A DNA stretch of 64,000 bases from Sipunculus nudus. Its lineage: Eukaryota > Annelida > Sipuncula > Golfingiida > Sipunculidae. The DNA lies in the NCBI GenBank assembly GCA_026874595.1, contig CM049309.1, positions 18,851,576 through 18,915,575 of the forward strand, read 5' to 3'. The translations under genes were made by a program, and so were the position numbers. Below, piece by piece: positions 11,191 to 23,899 of this stretch. The notes under the pieces were generated by a model. The model had not been told where the DNA came from. It did no database searches and saw nothing but the letters and a program-made list of their open reading frames with translations. Within the stretch, counting starts at the first letter, position 1. The number at the start of each line of letters is the position of its first letter.

Positions 11191-12795
11191 ATAAACACAT
11201 TTTGCAAACAAAAAATCAAATTTGTTTCCACAACAACTGCAAAATTTTAAATGTCAGGTTTGCCATTTAATGTCATAAATATATGAAAATTAATACAGAA
11301 TGGGACATGTAAGACTGTAAACCAAAAGTTTTTCTGTGGGATGCTTTTTGTTTGGGTAGGTTAAACCTGAAAATCCTATTAAATTTGTATCATTTTAGTC
11401 GAGTAGGGGTTAAGTGGATGTTAATTCAAACATCGAATGCAGTAGAGCAGGTCAAGAATAGTTAAATGCTCTGGTCTTACTCTGTGTTCACATAGATACA
11501 CCCCTGAACTACATAAACCAGATTCAGATAAATTTTCTAGTGCTGGTCCTTCTGAACCATTTCTGTCAATTAACTAGACTTGTATATTTTACGCCTAATT
11601 TCGACATTTAACCTATGACATCTGGGTTTTAGTGTGTATGCAAAATTGGAGATGAACAGTTTTGAGTAACCCGGAGAGATAAACCTGTCAGGGTCCGACA
11701 AGGGCACATGGATGCGACATGTAAAGTACTGGGTGCACAGCGTCCATGGGAAAATCTGTCTGCTGAGAGAGTTCGGTGACAAGGCGACCTGTATTAGCAA
11801 AGGTTGAAAGGGGAATAACACTTCCAAATTCTCAAATAAAAGGATACATGTTCAAGGTTGAGAAATTAATGCTCGATATGTCCAAATTTGTATGAGAAGA
11901 ATATGATTAAATATGCAAAATTTTAGCATTATTAGATCTGGAAAGTGCAACACATTTTTTTACAAGTTCTGGTTTAAGAAACAATGTACCATTAGAAAAG
12001 TTGTGATCCAAGTTAAATACAGATTTTTATTTGTTTGCAATCCCCATTGCTTCAAATATAATCTAAAAAGGGGGGGGGGGGGGGCTTAAAACCCTGAGAA
12101 CCCCAAAAAGTTATACATATGGTCAACAAATCAAAATGAAACATTGTAAAAGAAATCTCTCTTTCCAAGTATACTGCATACTCTTTCTTCCATATTTTTT
12201 TATTGATACATATTTGATATGTTTAAATTCAATTTTTATTTGTGCAATCTCAATAATATAATACGTATTTCTATTGAATTCACAAAATCAAAATATTAAA
12301 GGTTGTCCTAATGCAAATTGTTTATTAAGAATGCCGTATATCTCAAATATACCCAACAAGTGGCATTATTTAAGGTCACAAAGGAGTGAATTGCAACTTC
12401 ACATGTGGCCCTGGTATCTTTGCATCAGATCTTTGATGCTTATGTCATATTAAACAAGGCAAGGACAAGTAGCAACATGCAGTATGTACAGCTTGACCAA
12501 GTTTGGCACGGATAGTCAGGGGCATAGCCAAGGAGTTGCGGCAATGGGTCAATTGCCTCAATCCCATCCCCCCCCCCCCCCCCCCTCTCGCAAATCCTAT
12601 TTGCATGAAATACCTGAGGGAACCTCTCCAGACACAAAACATCTGCTTAGATGTCTTAAATATATGAAAATATCAGTCTTTTTTACCTGTAGATTAATTA
12701 CTGTCCACATTCACTTGCAGGTCACAAATTATTAATAACTGAACTTTTTCTCCTGTTTTCAGCTTAATGTTACAAGGATATTGAAGTTGGCTGGT

Positions 12796-12799
<4 letters not shown>

Positions 12800-12842
<43 letters not shown>
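12800..12842. repeat. (AT)n microsatellite
   Basis: Over 20 AT units; a short (GT)n and, 70 bp on, a poly-C run (about 12909) follow. The surrounding 12430-13780 is AT-rich with no gene signal. Confidence 0.9.
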
Positions 12843-12843
<1 letters not shown>

Positions 12844-13790
12844 TATAGTATATGTGTGTGTATGTGTACTTTTTGACCAGGAAATATACTGTTGCAGACC
12901 GGCCCGACACCCCCCCCCCCCCCCCCATAAATCCTGGTTATGCTCCTTGATGGCATATGGCATAGACAGCATGGACGGCATTGACTCGTGGTCGAACGGT
13001 ACATACTGTACGGTACAGCGGTACATACACAATTTCTTAACCCCGTGCTCTCAAAAGCAAATTCTTGCGATGCTCCACTACTGGTTTGGCAAACTCCCGG
13101 TCTGTGTTTATTTGGTAAAATTCATAAACGTGTATGAAAAATTTACCCATTATAACATATTAAAATATTATTAAACGACTTACCATTGTTGTTGTACAAA
13201 GTGAACTCTTATTGTAGGCCTATAAGGATCCAATCATCAATAGGTATATATAAGGGCCCACTCGGAAATTCGAAACTGGTTTCGTTTTCAGAAAATTATG
13301 TTCTTCATGTATGGTTTTGTCTTGTATTTTAAGTGGACGGTTTCGGTTTTAATAGACAAATTATTGTAACATCGTAAATCATTTAATATAATTAAATGGA
13401 TTAATGATGAAAATATTATCAAAAATTTGAAATCTATGCCCGGGCACTTCGTTGAGACCAAGTGAGAGCATTATCAACAGTAGGTGGCCAATTAATAAAT
13501 ATTGCAAATTTGCATAATGGTGCATGTTTCTCCGTTTCCTATGATATAGACACGTGTCAAACGACATGGACATACAAGATTTACGTGCGTCCAATCTCAA
13601 GCCAGGGCCAATACAGGGTTAAAGTAGGGTATATTGATTTCAAAACACTTCCGAAAGAATGTTTATACCTGAATTATTATTTCACTCTAGCAGGCATCAA
13701 ACTTTCAATCACTAAAATTATTAACAATGTTTCACTAAACTTTTGCCCACCGTCGCCATCATGCAAATATAATTATCGAACGGACGCATT

Positions 13791-14358
13791 CGGAACACCT
13801 CGGCTGAACCCGTTGGCTTTTAGCCTCGGATGTACATAGGGGGCCACCATGGAAAATGGTATTCCGGCAAGCTCAAGGCCATGGCAGGTCAACCGCACAT
13901 CTGTTGTGCGCTTTGCATGAGCAAAACAATGTATTTTGAGTACTGATACTGCCAACTATCAGATATTCTACCATTATAGCTATAACAATGATCCAAGAAA
14001 CAGAGGCGGAAATCCCATGTTTTCTGATCTTGACCGCTCGAGGATACAGTTTGCGCCAGGAAGTCCACCTCGAGTGGGCGATGTTCGAGGTGGACGATGT
14101 ATTAGGCATTTGTTATAAAATGAACTTTCTGGTTAAATTACTGTTGGAACCTGGTTATATTATAGATGATTAGCAACATATAAAGCCCACGTTATCATGG
14201 CAAATCAATCTATTCGTTGTGATATAAAACTGTGATATTTTCTTAGACAAGTCAGAAGAAATGGCAACCCGGTGGATTTCAAAATTGGTGCATGGTGTAT
14301 CATTGGGCCATATATCCATCCGAGGTTAGAAGCCAACGGTTTTGGCCGAGGAGTTCCA
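13791..14358. repeat. Imperfect ~48 bp inverted repeat, possible foldback element
   Basis: GGAACACCTCGGCTGAACCC at 13791 onward is mirrored at 14311-14358 (CCATCCGAGGTTAGAAGCCA onward). About 470 bp lies between. A poly-C-containing tail ends ATCCGCCCCT near 14580. No ORF with recognisable content. Confidence 0.4.
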
Positions 14359-14599
14359 AATGTGAGTGGACGGCTTTTTCCCCCGGAAGTGGCCGAAACC
14401 GAACAAATTTTCAAGTGGGCCTTTATTTGATCTCTCAGAAGCGGATAGGACGCCCCTCCCCCGTTTTCCTCCGAAGCGATTTTTTTCAGGGTTTCAGACA
14501 AAATTTTGCGGCTTTCCAGGTCTTTCTTTGGTCCTCATGAGTTGACCCACCCCCCTTTTCCTATATCCTTGATCCGCCCCTATCTCTATTGTCAGTGTT

Positions 14600-15957
14600 C
14601 CGACAAGACTATCATCATCATGAAACTACAAAACGTTCAGTGATGTAAATTAAAAATAATACAAAATCCGGTAGAAAATTAAATAAATATTATTAAAGGT
14701 GTTCAGACTTGTAAATAGGCAGAAGATTTGGGTTGATGAAATGTAATAATATTCACGATCCTATTGGCTACGATTGATGTATCCGGTCACATATGACTGT
14801 ACATTCACTACGCTTCGGCCCTTTGAAATATGTTCGGCAAAGTCAAAACAAAAGGTTTGTACTAAGCACAGACACCTGCTACTATATCTATACATATAGG
14901 TTACTCGGAGGATGCATAAATCGTTTATGTTTGCAAAACTACTGATTTATTCTGAATCTACCCGTAAGGTGCCATGTGGCGCCGAATATGTGTGCAGTTA
15001 TGCCTAGCTATAACCATAGCTGCCGTACGGTTACGTCCACCCGATGGCTTGGCGTGGGATCTCGAGACTATAAATACGGTTGCCGTGTGATTTTTCATCC
15101 CACGTTGTGTGTTCTCACATATTCTACGGCGACCGTACGCTGACCTCCGAAACTTTATTCTGGCTTAAAGCAAGCTAAAACCGCCAATACATAATCCCAC
15201 CAATGCCTTGATTTAACTGGATTCTCTGTTAGCATCGGGATGGACTTTGTTTTGGGTCGTATATCAACCACATCTAACGATTCCAGCGACAATGCACATG
15301 CAGGGCTTGTTGCGGATCCACAACTGTGATTCGATCGTTGACGGAGAGGAGCAGAGCGGATCGGAATCACTTCTTGGGACGAGACAAATGCAGGGCCATT
15401 ACGGGGACCGTAAGGCTATCGCGCGTAAAAATTGAACCAGCGCCTGTGAAAATCGTACGGGTACCTTGCCGGCATTGTATGAATATAGCAAAAAATGCTG
15501 ATTTTACTCACCGTACCGGTCCCGTATAGGATATATCTGAAAGCGGTTTTCGTTGCGTTTACCATGAAATATGCCAAACATGATATATATTGCCCTATAT
15601 TTGTATTGGTCATGTCACGGTGACACGTAGTCAGCAGTTTGTTAATCCTTCTTTACTGGAGCGTGCTGTTATGCAAGGATGACTGCAATGAGATGTCACC
15701 GAGGTAATGGTGCCAGTCGCGGTTCCACCGATGAATTGTAGCCATTGGTTATCAGGTCAAGGACGATCGCATATTTCAATAAAGACTAGCGCGACACGCG
15801 ATGCGCGACAATAGAATGAGACTTATGGGCCACCATAAAAAACAGTAGCCTGCATCCTTCGTTTGAGGCACGTACTTCGTTTGTGGTATACCTGACAATT
15901 GTCTATAGGGCCTACGTCGAAAGTAGTACGATGTGACTGACGATGAAAATTCGTATA
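14600..15957. other. Spacer sequence, no gene recognised
   Basis: AT-rich except for a CG-richer patch at about 15000-15480 that is open in more than one frame but has no recognisable domain. A short interspersed repeat at 15630-15715 has an inverted copy at 24160-24230. Confidence 0.4.
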
Positions 15958-16227
15958 CAGGGGCGTATTCATAGGGGGGCGCAAAGGGGCGCCCCCCCCC
16001 CTAAAATTCTGCTAACACTTATACCAGTCAACTACTGGCAAGTGTTATGTTTTGTTAACTCAGTTTTATAATATGTTATTTTAAATGGGTATGCTTACAC
16101 ATAGATATAAAATATGGCGTTTTAAGTAAAAAAAAAATATTTTCATGTTTCTCTATGCTCGATTATGGTAATGTTATTCCCATACGGAAAAGAAAGAAGA
16201 AATACAAGAAAGATCTTGTCTGTAAAT

Positions 16228-16283
<56 letters not shown>

Positions 16284-17430
16284 ATAACTTATATAAAAAT
16301 GTATATTTATTATCAGTTCTAAAGGTTCCTTTTGACCTAAAGAGAAACTAGTGTTGTTGTATTTGTTGAAATTTTGTGAAGAAAGAACAAAAGCGTAGCA
16401 AGATATTGTTCTTAATGTAAATGTAAAGAGAGTAAGACTTTGAAAATTTCTAAAATAAATCTATACAGTTGAGGGATTATATACTTTCACATTTCTCTCA
16501 TGTTTTTTTACTATTTCTCTTTTTTATTTTGTTTGGGTGCAGAAGTGAAGTTTCCTGTGATTGTTCTGTAACATGATGGTGAATGGCCAAAAACTGTTAA
16601 ACAATCCATGCAGGCTATTTGAACTTTCACTAGACGCTTGCTATGCCTCATTTTTAAAATTTACCCTCGAATAAACCAAGAGACTATATGAAAGCTTCCG
16701 GTTTCTTGATTCTGGGGTATTTAAAATCCCCTCTAAATACCCAGCTACTGTCACCGGAGCTAGATGGCCAGGCTTTATGTCAGAAGCTGCATTTTCATTA
16801 GTTATATAAACCTGAAAATGGTATGCAAATAACAGTCAATGGGTATTTTTCACTTCTTACATTTCTTGTGTTTATGTATTTTAATTACCTCAGGTCAGAC
16901 CATCTTTATTTCTTTTGAACTCCAACTGGCTATAGTTCGAACTTAATTTCTGCAAAAATAATCTATCTACGGAAACCTATATTATGGAATTCATAATCAG
17001 ATACTCTACATGAAAAATAGATGTAGTATCCTTTGATAGATTTAGTGACATATAATAGTTAATCCATTTCAGTTCTTTTACATGTGTGCTGACCATCTTC
17101 TACTTAAAAGTTACAATTAAGTTACAACACTACACTTATTGATGCATATATTTTTCTGTTGTTCAAATAATGCATTATATATATATATATATATAATATA
17201 TATGTATATAGATGAGGGTCCCACGCGCTTAACATGATAAACAACTTGAACTAAATACCTTACAAATTACATATAATAATCATAATAATTATGCACCAAC
17301 TAAAAATATTTGATATGTTTAGTAGGAGACAATTTAACAGCCACGCAGTGTGTTCAAACAAGTTTAAATATGCTTGCTTCCTACTAATAGGGCTTTGTGG
17401 AATATCAATGTAATTAAAAAAAATTTATTA

Positions 17431-17488
<58 letters not shown>

Positions 17489-17574
17489 TGACATGTCTCA
17501 AAGACGCTAAACGGCCCCCTTTCCCGACTTTAGGGCTGCGCCCCCTCTATTTTCAAATCCTGAATACGCCACTG
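15958..17574. mobile_element. Non-autonomous hAT-like element with GTATA flanks
   Basis: Ends CAGGGGCGTATTCA and TGAATACGCCACTG are inverted repeats, followed inward by GGGGGCGC blocks. GTATA flanks both ends exactly (15953-15957 and 17575-17579), consistent with a target duplication, though hAT elements usually make 8 bp. The CAGNGGCG ends are typical of hAT. The AT-rich interior includes (AT)n at 16230-16286 and 17436-17489 and no transposase. Confidence 0.6.
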
Positions 17575-17579
17575 GTATA

Positions 17580-18340
17580 GACCTAACTGCCTCGCAATGT
17601 AGGCGCCACTTATGAGGATTTTAGTACAAGAGTAGGTATATCCGTGAAAATGTCAAAATTAGAATTGTCAAGAGTAACTCAAAATGTATAAGATTATTCA
17701 ATGATGTTTAAACGTTTCACCCACTGGCATATATTTGTCAATAAGAATAATATTTAATTTTGTATGTTTTATGTTAAATGTTAAAATGTGTTTATTTTTA
17801 TATATGGGAAACCTTTGTTCTCTATTAGATAAAACTATAAAACCGCCAGTTCAAGTGTCCATTTTGAAATTTATACAGTACAAAGACGAGCTCATTGACT
17901 TCAAAATATTAATCGATAATTTAATGAAAGATGTTTTATGGATATCATATGTAAAATATCTAAGGGTTTCTAATGGAAGAAAAAAATTCAAGTTTTCTCT
18001 TTAGAAGTATACTACTGCGTATTATATATATACATATACGCGCACATTGAAACACAGCTTTGTATTTTTTACAGACAGACAAACACACACACAAACAAGA
18101 AAAACACGGCTGAAAACATAACCTTCTTGGTGGAGATAAAAATCCTGTTTTAAACCACATTGTCACTTAATACAACTAGAATATCAGCAGAAGCTGACAA
18201 AAGCCCTCAGCCAAAAGAATAGTGTTTATAGGTTGTAACAGTAACAAGTATGAAATAATTTTTCTCACATGGATATATATCTGTACATGTCTCAGTTATA
18301 AATTTAAACTTGAGAGGTATGTAGTACCTTAGTAAGTATG
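17580..18340. other. AT-rich spacer, nothing recognised
   Basis: An 89-codon plus-strand ORF at 17735-18004 has AT-driven composition (many I, L, F and K) and no recognisable motif. Confidence 0.4.
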
Positions 18341-19252
18341 GTAAGACCGATCTCATGCTGGACTCAGAGATCATCAAGGCATACCTTTATACCATGTTTC
18401 ATAAAAATCCACCTAGTGGTTCCTGAGAAATAAGCTCCTACGTTTTTCTTGTATTCTAAGCTCTGTAACCTTGAAAAGTAGGCCAAGGTCACCCACTTTT
18501 TAACTTGACCAAGATTTTGATAATATGCATCAGCACTGAAAAAAATTAATTTCCTATGTTGAAAACCTTTGGAGATATCCCCCTCACAAGGCCAAATTTA
18601 AAAAATAAAAAAAAAAAAAAATCAGAAAAAATAGAAATTGTAGGTGGCGCCACCAAACGTGTGCAGCAGGTACAGGCCATCAGTCCCGATGATCATAGTA
18701 AGTTTTGTGAAAATCCACCGAATGGTTCCTGAGAAATTATTATATAAGTGTTTTTCTATAATCAGCTCTAAGGTCACCCATCTTCCAACTTGACCGAGAT
18801 TTTGTCGATATACATCTTCACTGTAGAAATAAAATTCCTACGGTGAATCCTTTTCGAGATATCCCGCTCATAAGGCCAAAGTTGAAATATCCGATAAAAA
18901 TTCATTACAAAATCAGAAATTGTAGGTGGCGCCACCATGCTTATGCAGCAGGTACAAACCATCAGTCCCAATGATCATAGTAAGTTTTGTGAAAATCCGT
19001 ACGATGGTTCCTGAGAAATGAGCTTCTTAGTGTTTTTCTATAATCAGCTCTAAAACGTAAAAAAATAGGTCGTCACCGATCTTCAAACTTGACCGAGATT
19101 TTGTCGATATACATCTTCACCGAAGGAATAAAATTCCTAGGGCGAATCCTTTTAGAGATATTCCGCTCACAAGGTAAAAGTTAACGGACACCGGACGAAT
19201 GGACAGCTTGGGTGACGACAATAGCCCATCAGCCTAAGGGCCGAGGGCTAAA
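18340..19252 (+). repeat. ~282 bp tandem-repeat element with GGTGGCGCCACC cores
   Basis: TGGTTCCTGAGAAAT recurs at 18417, 18723 and 19004; AGGTGGCGCCACC at 18642 and 18924 (282 bp apart). It ends with CGGACACCGGACGAATGGAC and a small hairpin TAGCCC...GGGCTA, then (AT)n at 19268. The layout (tandem core, 3' hairpin) resembles Helitron-like non-autonomous elements of bivalves. Confidence 0.6.
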
Positions 19253-19264
19253 CACGAGAATAAA

Positions 19265-19267
<3 letters not shown>

Positions 19268-19328
<61 letters not shown>
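19268..19328. repeat. (AT)n microsatellite
   Basis: About 30 AT units directly after the 3' hairpin of the preceding repeat element. Confidence 0.9.
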
Positions 19329-19330
<2 letters not shown>

Positions 19331-20072
19331 GTGTGTGTCTATTTGTGTGTTTACCTTGCTGAGTTATCGAGGCAGTTGGATGCAAATAAGAAACCCACGT
19401 GTGCAAGTAAGCAACCGATATGCAACTCCTGAGAATCGCACAGTTCACAATATGTGGTAGCTATATATAGCTCTGTATTTTAATTATCGGACCGAGAGTC
19501 AGTACCCAAGAAAATCTGTAATTTTACAACCAGCTGTTCACCTGCATGGCTTATTTGTCCATAAGATATGTTAATATAATTGAACCACAGGTAATTCCGG
19601 TTCAGAAAAGTTCTTTTAACGCCCTTATAACATGTGTATACGCTTGCTTATCTACCGGCTATATTGGTCAACGCCGTTCACGTGTTGAAAACTAAAGAAA
19701 TGTGACTGGAGAAATTCATTTCCTAAAGTTTAAAGATCACTAGTTAATGTTGAGGAGAATATTTGAAGCAGCGTCTTTTGCCAGTTGCAAAGTCGAAACT
19801 AATTGTTGGACCACACTTTCGTTATCGGTAGTTTTCATCTATTAAAAACATCAGCGTTTTTTTCATTACTATGACAGCATGTGCAGCGTGGAATCTGTGC
19901 CTTTTGGCTTAATGTTATAAAAGGTAAAGATACTATATTTAATACACGTAAGAGAACGTCATGACCTATTGGTCACCTCTTATGTCGTTAGGCCTTACGA
20001 TATATCATGGTCTACTACTAATTCATGTCCCGTTGCTACCAGAAGCCCCCGCGATAGTATTTGTTCCCCATG

Positions 20073-20175
20073 CATGAGCACGTGCGGCTCATGCTGATGA
20101 CTAGCCCGATTAAAGAGGGCGCAATATTACATATGGAAGGGCCTTGTAATATCGAGTCCAACTACACCGGGCTAG
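20073..20175. repeat. Two adjacent hairpins
   Basis: CATGAGC...GCTCATG (20073-20093) is followed by a nested hairpin with outer arms CTAGCCCG and CGGGCTAG (20101 and 20168) and inner arms near AATATTACA and TGTAATATC. No ORF. Could be a very short MITE or foldback sequence. The flanking 19330-20600 is otherwise featureless. Confidence 0.5.
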
Positions 20176-20589
20176 TTGATGACAGCCGAGCTTATTGTTC
20201 CAAGGCTATCTGATAAGAATGTATTGTTTAGAGAACACTTCAAAGTATAGAGTGTTTGTTGTGTGAGAGTCATCGAGCAACATGATAAAGCAATTAATAT
20301 CTGGCCATGCATTTGAACGCTTTGTCAGAGGAATGGTAAAACAAGAGAATTTCCAAAAGAAACATACAATTTTTTAAAGGTGATATTCAATTTAATTCAT
20401 ACATTTTAGGCCTGGACTGATATAGTATCTTAGATATTATACGGGGAAATTTCGTGAGGCGGGTAACGTAAACCTAATGTTTCGATTTTTTTTTATTTTA
20501 TTCTAATTTTAGTCGGTAAAACTAATCATGGGTATAGTTTTTGTATGAGTTGTTCTGTTACTATTACCCCTATTGTAACGCTCGAAGTG

Positions 20590-21156
20590 GGGGGGGGGGG
20601 GGGGTTATTACTCTCCCGCCACCCTTCTCTTCAAAATTCTAAATCCGCTTCTGCATTTATATTCACAACATGTATCTGACACGGAATTTAATTGTATTGT
20701 AGTATTCCCATTGGGTATACACACGACGGTGTGAAAACAAATATACAGTATATTATTTGACTGCCACTGCCCAGATACAATGGCTGTATCGCGTGTATAC
20801 GTACAGCGTTCAAAGGTTGCTCTGTCCATTGAATACAGATTGATAAATAATTGTATTTATATACTGGCGTATTGGTATACTATAAATCATATAGGCAGCG
20901 GTTAGGTTCACGGTTAACGGTGAGTATGCGTTTGATAAATTCATCTGTCTGCGACTGCTTAACCCATTCCGGCTTTAAGCATTCAGATATACTTAGTGTT
21001 TATTATATGTTGTCTGTTTGTTTCACTTTTAAAACAGATTTACCTGCCATCCGTCAGCCACTATATATTCACAAAATAAAAGTCTATATTGTTCAGGTTC
21101 GTAAATCTCAAGCCTTAAATATGATATGATACCGTCATGAAATTAAGTGCTGCATA

Positions 21157-21160
<4 letters not shown>
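20590..21160. other. Poly-G tract and featureless spacer
   Basis: A run of about 15 G at 20590 followed by CCCGCCACCC and AAATCCGCTTCTG marks the end of another poly-C/G-associated repeat. No gene signal follows up to the (AT)n. Confidence 0.4.

Positions 21161-21161
<1 letters not shown>

Positions 21162-21220
<59 letters not shown>
21162..21220. repeat. (AT)n microsatellite
   Basis: About 29 AT units. The following 21220-21800 is AT-rich without gene signal. Confidence 0.9.
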
Positions 21221-21223
<3 letters not shown>

Positions 21224-21829
21224 GCTTAAATTGGGTCAGAGTAATTGCAATAATGAAGCATTTGTGCGAGTACAAGACAAATATATTTTCTAAACAGAAA
21301 GTGGTAAGGGGCCACAAAAACCTCCGCCAGGATCCGAAGCAACAGCCCAGCAACACAGGAAATGTTTGATCCGATCATATAAATCAATTCAATGCTTAGC
21401 TATCTACATATATATATCACTTACTCTAGTATCCAAAGGAACAAAAGAAATTGCCATATGGCGAAATAATCAATGAAACCTTCGAATAAGAAAAAAAAGT
21501 GATGATTATCCAGATCACCTCTTGACTTTAACTAATTGTTCCTCATAAGTTATCCTAACCCTAGACAAAATTTCATCAAAATCGGCACAGAGCTTCTTGA
21601 GTAAAGATGGACACAGACAAACCAAATCACAAGGGTAATACACAATACCTCCCGGTGGCGGATCTCTATGATTATGTGTACAGCTACCGCATTTCTCCGG
21701 TTAAGCAAGATTTCCAAGATGAGCAAATATCCATGCATTGAAAGAGGCATCGGTAATGCTCAATACAGACAAAACTGTGCACAAAAACATAATAAATTCC
21801 GTTTCACATTTGACAAAAACTATCCAATG

Positions 21830-22830
21830 AAATTGAGAAACTGATCTCAGAGGATATAATAAAGAAGGTGTCATGTCCAACTGAATGGTTTTCTCGTATT
21901 GTCACCCCGCCGAATCCGAAGAAATCTGACGAAATTCGCCTGTGCATTTTCAAGTGAGACGCTTACCGTGCCATTCTGCGTACAGGACATGTCACTCCTA
22001 CGCTGGATGGGCTGATTGTTGATTTTCAAGGTTCTACTGCGTTCAGAAAGATTGATTTACGGTCGGGATATCATTAGTTGAAATTGCATCCATCATGCCG
22101 CTATATCACAACCTTCCCAACGTACATCGGTCTTTTCCGCTACAAGCGACATACCATACAATATGTCATTGCCGTTATCAATAGTGTCAAATCGAGAAAC
22201 GCTACTCCCAGACGGAACACGAAGCGTTGGCAGTGGTCTGGGTATGTGAGCACTTTCAAAATCTTGACACCATTAAAAATCTTGGCAGATCACCAGCCTC
22301 TCGTCGGTATCTACGGATGAGTACCTCCAAGTAATGTTTAACGAATACCCCAGGTACCCGATCGTAGTCAGTTGTCAGTTCAACTATTGCGGGGACCATT
22401 ATACCTGTCCTAGACAAGTTTTCGCGATCTTCGTCTATATGGAAGTTTTGGTCCGCCTTTTCAAAGATACACTTTTAGACAATACATGGGGGAATGTGGA
22501 GTGAAACACAAAAAATTACACCTGTCTGGCCACAAACCAATGCCCAGACAGAAAGTTAAAAAAACCGCTAATGAAAGGAGTACGGGAAGCCCATCTTCAA
22601 GGCCGCCATGGAATGACCGAATTCTTGCGCATATATCTTGTACACCAAACTGTTCCACTCTGATTACTCCTTATCGCTTACTCTTTGGTCGTGATGCCAA
22701 AACCAAGCTACCACAGACTTCACTGCAAGAACCCGCTGACGACAATGTTGTCAGAAAGAAGGATGAAAAATATAGAGACAACCGAGCCAAAGCAAAAATA
22801 TCAACCCTCGAGATAGGAGATGTATAGTCC
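21830..22830 (+). pseudogene. Ty3-type pol remnant: RT, RNase H and integrase pieces
   Basis: Decayed retrotransposon polyprotein. The RT part at about 21840-22140 reads PTEWFSRIVTPPNPKKSDEI, RAILRTGHVTPTLDGLI and KIDLRSGYH, then ITTFPTYIGLFRYKRHT, with in-frame TGA and TAG stops. The RNase H piece (SQTE/EALAVVW-like, then ADHQPLVGIYG) follows in shifted frames at about 22190-22320. The integrase end (22486-22827) includes TPYRLLFGRDAKTKLPQ. Much of the RT palm and the central integrase are missing. No LTRs identified. Similar to K02A2.6-type Ty3 elements. Confidence 0.8.
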
Positions 22831-23144
22831 TTGTAAAGCAGCAGAAACAAAAAAAGTTGACAACGCCTTATGACCCGCTCCAGCTGGAAGTGACTGATAA
22901 ATCTGGTTCTATGGGAACAGCGAGTCGATCTAACGGTGATACAATTATGTTTCAATGTTTCGTCAGATGTCCCCACGCCAGTCCCAGATTCACATGATAT
23001 ATCTAACAGCGAGATTCAACCAGTGAAGATGCGTGCAGTGAGCCGTCTCTCAGAGAATCCGCTCAAATCCCAATCACTGGGCGAAAAACCAAGACTTGTT
23101 ATTAAGAAACCTCGCAGACTGATGGAAGAAATGTAAATTACGTT

Positions 23145-23880
23145 CATTCATGATCGAGAAGGAAAGTAAAGCTCTTACATGGGTATGTGACAAATTCCAC
23201 AGATTTGTGTTCAGTTTACCATCGTTTCGTCTAATGACGGATCACAAACCGCTCTTACCTTTAATCAACAGTGACAATTTCAACATCGCACAAATGAGAT
23301 GCCAGCGTATGCTAATGAGATTAATGAAATTCAACGCTGGAGGAAGAAATTTGTCAGATCAAAGATGTTTTCCTCCTGGAGCAAATCTTCAGAAATGCTC
23401 TAACGGCAAACTAGGTAAAATTCGTGAAGCCAGTGAACGGATGATCAGATAAGTACAGCCATAGACCTCACACTACATGGATCGCGATCCTACGCTCGAG
23501 ATCTGCCAACAATAGTCAACAGTCTATATGACCACAGGGAACACTTTCCGTTGCAAATGGACTGCTGCTGTACAACAGTAGATTAGTAGTACCACAATAA
23601 ATGCGAAAGGAAATTTTTGAGAAAATTTACCATGGCCACCAGGGAATCACCAAGTCTAGAGAACGCGCAAATTCAGGCTAATGGCGAGGCTGAGCGATTT
23701 GTAGGAATTGTAAAGAAAATCTTTCAACAAAACGACGAATTCATGTCATTACTCGTGTCCAAAAAATACCCCAAACTCAAGCACAGGAATGAGCCCAGCA
23801 CAACTCATGATGAACAGAAACTTGCGAACAAAGCAAAGCAAGGTATCCTCATTTCTTAAACAGAAGGTATTCTACAAAAC
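23145..23880 (+). pseudogene. Second Ty3-type pol remnant: RNase H and integrase ends
   Basis: A plus-strand fragment of a different Ty3 lineage. RNase H: KALTWVCDKFHRFVFSLPSF, TDHKPLLPLIN and MRCQRMLMRLMKFNAG. Integrase: zinc-binding start MRKEIFEKIYHGHQGITKSR (about 23601) joined almost directly to QANGEAERFVGIVKK, so the catalytic core is deleted. Frame breaks occur throughout. Confidence 0.75.
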
Positions 23881-23899
23881 CATAAGAGCAGTTGAACCC

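Larger units (their letters stand above)
60..12430. repeat. Left arm of the large inverted duplication
   Basis: Exons, introns and 5' flank match 27040-38100 in reverse complement. Anchors besides exons: 61-180 with 37990-38100; 2040-2170 with 35985-36110; 2690-2830 with 33760-33910; 10440-10900 with 29230-29600; 11480-11580 with 28745-28860; 12300-12430 with 27040-27130. Collinearity is interrupted only by insertions. Confidence 0.85.

Noticed and set aside
12694..13032. ORFs with long IYIYIY stretches (also near 17374, 19212, 21135 and 26484)
   Set aside because: They are translations of (AT)n microsatellites, without splice context or conserved domains.
22461..22976. Minus-strand ORFs over the Ty3 remnant
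   Set aside because: They are antisense shadows of the plus-strand integrase and spacer sequence.
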